This document shows positions 59,231-64,000 of a DNA stretch of 64,000 bases, in pieces. Each line of letters starts with the position of its first letter. Within the stretch, counting starts at the first letter, position 1. The notes beneath the pieces are model-generated. The model did not search any database. It was not told where the DNA came from and worked only from the letters and a program-made list of their open reading frames with translations. Source of the stretch: Labilithrix sp. (GTDB taxonomy: Bacteria; Myxococcota_A; Polyangia; Polyangiales; Polyangiaceae); NCBI GenBank assembly GCA_019637155.1, contig JAHBWE010000005.1, forward strand, positions 186,001-250,000, given 5' to 3'. The translations under genes were made by a program, and so were the position numbers.

Positions 59231-60241
59231 TCACTTCGCGATCTCCGCCGGGGACGGCAGCTCCGACGGGGAAGGGGGCGCGCCGAGATCGGCGAGGCGC
59301 GTCAGCTCGGTCGAGTCGAGGATCGTCCGCGCGCGCTTCTCCGCCGCGTCGTCGGCGGGCTCGGCGACGGAGTAGAGCACGAAGTATCCGGCGCCCTCGT
59401 GGACGAAGGCGCAGGACCACACCCGCGCGCGGCGCGAGCTCCCGTGCGCGAGGCGACCGACGACGACCGCCCCCGGCTCGCCGAGGCACCGCTCGTCGCG
59501 GCGCGCGGTCTCCTCGAAGCGCGCGATCCCCTTCGGCACGTTCGCGAGCGCCTCGTCGCGGAGCCGCTGCTGCAAGCCCCACGCGTCGTGCGAGGCGGCG
59601 GAGTCCTGCGGGACCGCGGCGAGCACGATCGAGAGCCGCTGCTCCTTGTCCTCGATCGCGATCCCGCTCGCGCTCGCGGGGAAGACGGCCGGCTTCGCTT
59701 CCATCTCCGGCGGGTAGTGCGCGATGAAGAGGCCGTTCAGCGCGCGCGTCGTTCCGTGGAGGCTCCGGTCCGGCGGCGGCGGCTCCGGCGGGCGCGTGAG
59801 CCGGAAGAAGAGGAGCACCGCCGCGCCGGCGAGGAGCACCCCGAAGAGCGCGTACGTCCCCCACGGCTTCGGAGGCTTCACCTCCACGACCTTCCGCTCC
59901 TTCACCGGCCACGCGGTCGGCCCGACCTCGTGCCCGTCGACGCGAAGGACGCAGATCGCGAGCGTCGGATCGAAGGACACGACCGCCTCGAGCGGCGGCC
60001 GCTCCGAGAGCCCCGCCGCGATCGCCGGCGCGACTGCGACGACGTGCCCGTCGGGCTTGCCGCCGCGCGCGCACTCCGAGAGGACGCGACCGTCCTGCTG
60101 CACCGACTCGCGGCTCGTCGCGCGATCGATCTCCGCGGTGACCACGCCGCGGTTCGCGAGCTTCCATTGCCAGCGCAGGTTCCCCAAGCGGCGCCAGAAT
60201 ATCGCAACCTTCGCCCGAAGCGGGCCGATGCGCGCGGACAT
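59231..60241 (-). CDS. Single-span membrane protein, unknown function
   Basis: 336 residues. Residues ~30-130 form a soluble N-terminal domain (VVSFDPTLAICVLRVDGHEV). One membrane helix, TYALFGVLLAGAAVLLFF, precedes a Pro-rich stalk and an outer domain (ALNGLFIAHYPPEMEAKPAV, GLQQRLRDEALANVPKGIA). It resembles other myxobacterial proteins with a cytosolic and a periplasmic half, but no family is named. The assigned ATG (60241) coincides with the start of the divergent DnaA-domain gene, so the true start may lie further in. Confidence 0.6.
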   Translation of the reverse strand: MSARIGPLRAKVAIFWRRLGNLRWQWKLANRGVVTAEIDRATSRESVQQDGRVLSECARGGKPDGHVVAVAPAIAAGLSERPPLEAVVSFDPTLAICVLRVDGHEVGPTAWPVKERKVVEVKPPKPWGTYALFGVLLAGAAVLLFFRLTRPPEPPPPDRSLHGTTRALNGLFIAHYPPEMEAKPAVFPASASGIAIEDKEQRLSIVLAAVPQDSAASHDAWGLQQRLRDEALANVPKGIARFEETARRDERCLGEPGAVVVGRLAHGSSRRARVWSCAFVHEGAGYFVLYSVAEPADDAAEKRARTILDSTELTRLADLGAPPSPSELPSPAEIAK

Positions 60242-60512
60242 GTCCGTCCTCCAAGCGCTGATCGACCGTGACCTCACCGAGCTCCTCGACGACGTCTGCC
60301 GCCGCCACCACGTGACGCGCGACGACGTCTGCGGCCGCGGGCGCACGCGCGCGGTGTCGGCCGCGCGCCAGGAGCTCTGGTGGCGCCTCCGGAACCACCC
60401 GACGACGGCGTTCAGCTACCTCGAGATCGGCCGCCTGTTCGATCGCAACCACACGACGGTGCTGTTCGGCGTCCGCGCGTGGGAGGCGCGCGCGTCGCCG
60501 AACGCGGCGTGA
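60228..60512 (+). CDS. Stand-alone DnaA domain IV (DnaA-box binding) protein
   Basis: 94 residues (or 90 from the ATG at 60240). VTRDDVCGRGRTRAVSAARQ and the signature FDRNHTTVLFGVRA are the basic loop and helix-turn-helix of DnaA domain IV (consensus RDHTTV, here RNHTTV). Domains I-III are absent, so it can bind DNA but not assemble an ATP-dependent initiation complex. It could compete with DnaA at TTATCCACA-type sites, including those at 13255-13275. The ATGs of this gene and its divergent neighbour overlap at CATG. Confidence 0.8.
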   Translation: MRADMSVLQALIDRDLTELLDDVCRRHHVTRDDVCGRGRTRAVSAARQELWWRLRNHPTTAFSYLEIGRLFDRNHTTVLFGVRAWEARASPNAA

Positions 60513-60556
60513 CGCTTTCTTGGCCATGCGTCGCGCCGCGTGCAACCGTGCCCCGC

Positions 60557-60622
60557 ATGAGCACGAAATCGGCGCTCGGGTGGCTCGCGTTTGCGCTGTT
60601 CGTGATCGCGAACGTCCGCTAA
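60557..60622 (+). CDS. Possible 21-aa hydrophobic micropeptide
   Basis: Reads MSTKSALGWLAFALFVIANV plus a final Arg. It has one hydrophobic segment and an ordinary ATG without a clear Shine-Dalgarno. Its stop overlaps the stop of the convergent gene at 60619. Small and unverified. Confidence 0.25.
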   Translation: MSTKSALGWLAFALFVIANVR

Positions 60623-61275
60623 CGGCCGGGCGGCTTCAGCGGGAGCACGGAGGACGACAGCGGCGGCGGCGGGATCTTGCCGCTCGGGCGCGCGTCGGGG
60701 GCGAGGCCGTCGCCGGCCTCGATCGCCGCGAGCGCCATGAAGATGCGATCCATGCCGAGCTCGAGCGCGGCTTCCTTCTGGAAGAGCGTCGCGATGCGGA
60801 CGAGGCGGAGCGCCGTCGTCTTGCCGAGCTCCGCCGTCTCGCGCTCGAGGAACGCCTCGAACGTGCCGAAGCCCTTGGCCTCGAAGAGGCGCTTCTGCTG
60901 GACCTCGCGGAGGACCAGACCCACGTCGAAGAAGCCCTTCGCGAGGTTCTTGCGGAAGCCCTTGATCTGCTGGAGCGCGTTGTGAAGGTCCGCGATCTTC
61001 GCCTTGATCGCCTCCGCCGTCGCCGGCGTGCGGATCGTCGCGCGCGCGCTGCCGGGGAGGGGGGGCTCGGCCGCGCGGGCACGCGCCTCGGCGGCGTGTT
61101 TCGCCGCGTGGCGCGCCGCCCACGGCGCTGCACCGCGAAGGCCGAGCTTACGCTTCGGAGCCTCCGGCGCGGGCGCGGCACCCTTTGCAGGCTTCGCCTG
61201 CGACGAGGCCTTCGCTGTGCTCTTCGCCGAGGCCTTGGTCTCGGGCTTCCCCTTCGCGGTCTTCTTGGCTGCCAT
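60619..61275 (-). CDS. Lys/Ala-rich protein with helical C-terminal domain
   Basis: 218 residues. Residues 1-~50 are a histone-H1-like Lys/Ala/Ser tail (MAAKKTAKGKPETKASAKST). Residues ~85-185 are helical (LHNALQQIKGFRKNLAKGFF, VLREVQQKRLFEAKGFGTFE, TALRLVRIATLFQKEAA), a layout reminiscent of small 'gelLrevk...FeaFle...tAyrLirva' DNA-associated domains such as DUF3102, though this is only a resemblance. A Pro-rich tail follows. Nucleoid association is inferred from the basic tail. Start 61275 is preferred over 61290 by family-like MAAKK composition. Confidence 0.65.
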   Translation of the reverse strand: MAAKKTAKGKPETKASAKSTAKASSQAKPAKGAAPAPEAPKRKLGLRGAAPWAARHAAKHAAEARARAAEPPLPGSARATIRTPATAEAIKAKIADLHNALQQIKGFRKNLAKGFFDVGLVLREVQQKRLFEAKGFGTFEAFLERETAELGKTTALRLVRIATLFQKEAALELGMDRIFMALAAIEAGDGLAPDARPSGKIPPPPLSSSVLPLKPPGR

Positions 61276-61391
61276 AAGGTGCGCTCTCAAGTCTGCGGAA
61301 CTTTGGGCCGCATACCATGGCCGTTCCGCTCGAGTCCAAGGTTTTCTGGAAGACCCCCTCGAGTCGATCGAGTAAGAACCGCAATTGCGGA

Positions 61392-62360
61392 ATGGCGATC
61401 CTCACCCGACCGGGGGAAGACGAGCTGCGGGAGCTGGTGGCGGGGTACCGCCTCGGGGATCTCCTGGCCGCGCGCGGCATCGAGGCGGGCACCGTCAACA
61501 CGAGCTACGCGCTCGACCTCGGCGCGGGGCGCTATTTCCTCCGCATCTACGAGGAGCAGGACGCCGAGGGCGCGGCGCGCGAGGCGAAGGTCCTCACCCA
61601 CCTCTCCGGCCACGGGGTCCTGACGCCGGCCCCGGTCGTCGCGCTCGACGGCGCCACGCTGAAGACCGTCCTAGGCAAGCCGGCCGCGATCTTCCCGTGG
61701 GTCGACGGCGGCATCGTCTGCCAGGCCGGCGTGACGCTGCTCCACGCGAACGAGGTCGGCCGCGCGCTCGCGCGCATCCACCGCGCCGGGCACGCGCCGG
61801 ACGCGCCGCTCGACGCGGGGCGCTTCGGTCCGCGCGAGCTCGAGATGCGCTGCGAGCGGGTCGCGCTCTCGAGCGATCCCGAGGCGCGGGTCCTCGCCCC
61901 CGCGCTCCGCGCCGCCGCGCTCGCCGCCGCGGAGCGTCGCGACGAGGACGAGGGGCGCGCGCCGAGCGGCCTCGTCCACGGCGATCTCTTCCGCGACAAC
62001 GTGCTCTGGGATCCCCAGAACCCGGAGAAGATCGCTGCGCTCCTCGACTTCGAGAGCGCGCACGACGGGCCGTTCGCCTACGACGTCGCGGTCGCGATCC
62101 TCTCGTGGTCGTACGGCTCCACCCTCGACCTCGGGATCGCGCGGGCCCTCGTCGAGGGGTACCGCAGCGTGCGCGAGCTCGAGCGCGCCGATCGCGCGGT
62201 GCTCTACGACGAGCTGCTCCTCGCCGCGCTGCGCTTCACCATCACGCGCATCACCGACGACGCGATCCGCGTCGGCAAGCGCTGGCAGCGCTTCGTCGAG
62301 CGCCGCCACGCGATCGAGTCTCTCGGCCGCCAGGGCGTCGCGGAGGCGCTCGGGCTGTGA
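61392..62360 (+). CDS. thrB: Homoserine kinase (ThrB type II, APH fold)
   Basis: 322 residues of the aminoglycoside-phosphotransferase/choline kinase fold. RLGDLLAARGIEAGTVNTSY and LRIYEE are the ThrB-II N-lobe, LVHGDLFRDNVLW is the Brenner motif with the catalytic Asp and Asn, and LDFESAHDGPFAYDVA is the metal site. It phosphorylates homoserine in threonine synthesis. The type II enzyme is common in proteobacteria-like genomes; related kinases for methylthioribose or choline are the main alternative. The stop overlaps the next gene's GTG. Confidence 0.85.
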   Translation: MAILTRPGEDELRELVAGYRLGDLLAARGIEAGTVNTSYALDLGAGRYFLRIYEEQDAEGAAREAKVLTHLSGHGVLTPAPVVALDGATLKTVLGKPAAIFPWVDGGIVCQAGVTLLHANEVGRALARIHRAGHAPDAPLDAGRFGPRELEMRCERVALSSDPEARVLAPALRAAALAAAERRDEDEGRAPSGLVHGDLFRDNVLWDPQNPEKIAALLDFESAHDGPFAYDVAVAILSWSYGSTLDLGIARALVEGYRSVRELERADRAVLYDELLLAALRFTITRITDDAIRVGKRWQRFVERRHAIESLGRQGVAEALGL

Positions 62361-62995
62361 GGCACGCCGCCCTTGCCCTCGTGACCGGGCTCACGCTCGT
62401 CCTCGCCGCGGCGGAGGCGCACGCGGACGAGCCACCCCCGCTCGACGTCCATCGCGCGCCGCTCCCCGACGATCCGATCGAGGCCCATCCGCCGAAGCCG
62501 TACCCGAGCTTCGCGTGGATCCTCTTCCAGCTCCTCCCGAGCCCCGAGCTCGCGTTCGGGCACACGAAGAACGTCGACGTCGACGGCAACGCGGACGAGC
62601 GCGTCCGCACCGCGTTCGGTCTGCGCTGGCAGCTCACGCCGGTGCTCTGGTCGTTCGGCGTTCATCGCTCGCAGCCGCGCTGGCGCTTCTTCGTCGTCGA
62701 TCCGTTCGCGCGGCACGCGGGCTCGGTCGAGCTCTCCGCGTCGCTCGAGTACATCGGCGGTCATGTCGACGCCCTCGTCGCGCGCCCCGGCGTCCGCGTG
62801 TACCTGCCCGTCCTCGAGAGGGGCGAGCGCCTCTCGGTGTCGCTCGGCACGTCGGTCTACGACGCGCACGGCTTCCGCGTCGCCTACGACGTCGGCGCGT
62901 ACGTCCTCAACGGCTTCCTCGGCCTCCAGGTCACCGTCGCGCCGCGCCACGAGGCGCTCGCGACGATCGCGACGCTGCGCCTCCGGTACTTCTGA
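62357..62995 (+). CDS. Secreted/outer-membrane hypothetical protein
   Basis: 212 residues. GTG start overlapping thrB (GTGA). A signal peptide ends ...LAAAEAHADE. The mature part alternates aromatic and polar residues (FAWILFQLLPSPELAFG, VHRSQPRWRFFVVDPFARHA, VRVYLPVLERGERLSVSLG, ending ATLRLRYF). This suggests a small beta barrel of outer-membrane type with a terminal aromatic. No family recognised. Its TGATG overlaps the next start. Confidence 0.68.
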   Translation: MRHAALALVTGLTLVLAAAEAHADEPPPLDVHRAPLPDDPIEAHPPKPYPSFAWILFQLLPSPELAFGHTKNVDVDGNADERVRTAFGLRWQLTPVLWSFGVHRSQPRWRFFVVDPFARHAGSVELSASLEYIGGHVDALVARPGVRVYLPVLERGERLSVSLGTSVYDAHGFRVAYDVGAYVLNGFLGLQVTVAPRHEALATIATLRLRYF

Positions 62996-63339
62996 TGCGC
63001 GCCCCGCTCTTCTTCCTGTTCGCCCTCGCCGCCTGCGAAGGCCCGCGCGCGTCGGTCGAGATCGAGGACATGCGGGTCGCGCGCGACGCCGAGGGCCGGG
63101 TCGTCGCCGAGATCGACGTGCTCGCGCACGATCAGCTCGGCGGGAACGTCGGCCACTACTGCGCGTATGCGCTCTTCCCGAACGAGCCGCCGGCGGTTCG
63201 CTGCGAGAGCGACCTCGAGGACGGCGATCGGCGCACGCTCCGCTTCGTGTCGGAGGGGACGCCCAACCCGGGCTGGCTCGTCATCATGCGCGTTCGCCTC
63301 GGGAACGTCGACGTGGAGTGGTCCCGTGCCGCGCCGTAA
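62995..63339 (+). CDS. Small hypothetical lipoprotein
   Basis: 114 residues. LFFLFALAAC is a lipobox; the mature part has two Cys (GHYCAYALF, AVRCESDL) and an acidic beta-rich body. The ATG overlaps the previous TGA (TGATG), and its 3' end overlaps the next gene by 14 bp, so four genes from thrB on are translationally linked. Function unknown. Confidence 0.68.
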   Translation: MRAPLFFLFALAACEGPRASVEIEDMRVARDAEGRVVAEIDVLAHDQLGGNVGHYCAYALFPNEPPAVRCESDLEDGDRRTLRFVSEGTPNPGWLVIMRVRLGNVDVEWSRAAP

Positions 63340-64000
63340 GGGCCTCGCGCTGCTCGCCGCCGTCGCGCTCGCGCTGCCGGCGCTCCCCGCCTGCCGGATC
63401 GGCAGCGCGGGTCTGCGCGGCGTCGGGGCGCTGTTCGCCTCTCCGCGCAAGGTCACGCAGAACAAGACGCCCACCGCGAAGGACACGCGGCTCGGGGTGC
63501 TCTGGGTCGGCCACGCGACCGCGCTCGTGCAGATCGACGACAAGGTCATCCTGACCGATCCGGTCTTCACGTCGGTGGTGGGGCAGGTCGCGAGCCGTCT
63601 CGTCGAGCCCGGGATCGATCCGAAGGACGTGCCGAAGGTCGACGCGGTCCTCGTCTCGCACATGCATTTCGATCACTTCTCGTACGGCAGCCTCGAGCTG
63701 ATCGAGGACAAGGTGAAGGCGCTCCTCCTGCCGCGGAACGGGAGCGCCTACCTCCCGGACAATTTCGCGTTCCCCGCGTGGGAGCTCCACACGTGGCAGG
63801 CGTGGGAGAAGGACGGTCTCCGCGTCACGGCGGTGCCGGTCGATCACGTCGGCTTCCGCTACGGCATCGACGGCGCGTGGATGAAGAGCTCGTTCACCGG
63901 CTACGTGGTCGAGTACCACGGGATGAAGGTCTATTTCGGGGGCGACAGCGCGTACGACCAGCGGAACTTCGTCGAGACCGCGCAGCGCTTCCCGAAGATC
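63326..64000 (+). CDS. MBL-fold hydrolase lipoprotein, NAPE-PLD/UlaG-like (3' partial)
   Basis: The gene runs off the window end after 225 codons. GTG start; a lipobox-type signal LALPALPAC. LWVGHATALVQIDDKVILTD and SHMHFDHFSYGSL (HxHxDH) are the strand and metal motif of the NAPE-PLD / RomA / UlaG group, and VPVDHVGFRYG and YFGGDSAYD continue the metal site. It would hydrolyse a phosphodiester or related substrate at the periplasmic membrane face. Overlaps the previous gene by 14 bp. Confidence 0.8.
   Translation, partial: MPRRKGLALLAAVALALPALPACRIGSAGLRGVGALFASPRKVTQNKTPTAKDTRLGVLWVGHATALVQIDDKVILTDPVFTSVVGQVASRLVEPGIDPKDVPKVDAVLVSHMHFDHFSYGSLELIEDKVKALLLPRNGSAYLPDNFAFPAWELHTWQAWEKDGLRVTAVPVDHVGFRYGIDGAWMKSSFTGYVVEYHGMKVYFGGDSAYDQRNFVETAQRFPKI

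Overview
The window is high-GC DNA (roughly 70% G+C by eye, strong G/C third-position bias) from a Gram-negative bacterium, most likely a myxobacterium of the Polyangia type (Myxococcota). Support for this: lipoproteins with the cysteine-rich 'CGDGKxxxGExCDDGN' myxobacterial repeat, a matrixin protease with a MYXO-CTERM-like tail, many small lipoproteins with Pro/Ala-rich linkers, NtrC-type two-component genes, duplicated MacB/FtsX permeases, a type III secretion switch protein and a stand-alone MshEN domain protein. No tRNA, CRISPR array, integrase or intact insertion sequence was seen.

Layout. 1-10750: a Zn-ribbon/pspA divergent pair, a large degenerate cyclase-ATPase protein, an obg-sctU operon, an MBL hydrolase, and a translationally coupled matrixin/cysteine-rich lipoprotein operon. 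10781-13245: about 2.46 kb with no credible protein gene, which I read as a very large structured RNA on the minus strand. It has a strong intrinsic terminator, a 12-bp helix joining its ends, many local hairpins and a helical domain. Two perfect DnaA boxes overlap its candidate promoter and a ~75-bp AT-rich tract lies beside them, so the segment could also be, or border, a replication origin. 13721-24815: extradiol dioxygenase, di-heme cytochrome, TPR lipoprotein, metallophosphoesterase, HtrA-like protease, membrane pyrophosphatase with a hairpin-rich leader, collagen-like and ankyrin proteins.

24888-34464 is a self-contained efflux module: ABC ATPase, membrane fusion protein, two duplicated permeases, an NtrC-family response regulator and its kinase, mostly with overlapping start/stop codons. 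Two upstream regions each carry a pair of TCCC-N6-GGGA palindromes spaced exactly 22 bp, the probable operators of the regulator.

34485-64000 is mainly housekeeping and envelope genes: EEP nuclease, BamA-like barrel, Uma2 nuclease, Lon, a mutase-truC-DTW operon, PRPP synthetase, glycogen phosphorylase, UspA, MshEN protein, FtsB, GatB, a REC-PAS kinase, a lone DnaA domain IV protein, homoserine kinase, and a partial MBL lipoprotein at the end. Three families of short palindromic repeats (R1, R2, R3) sit between genes. One R3 copy has entered a coding region in frame, and an R1 array forms the 3' end of a TerB-like gene.
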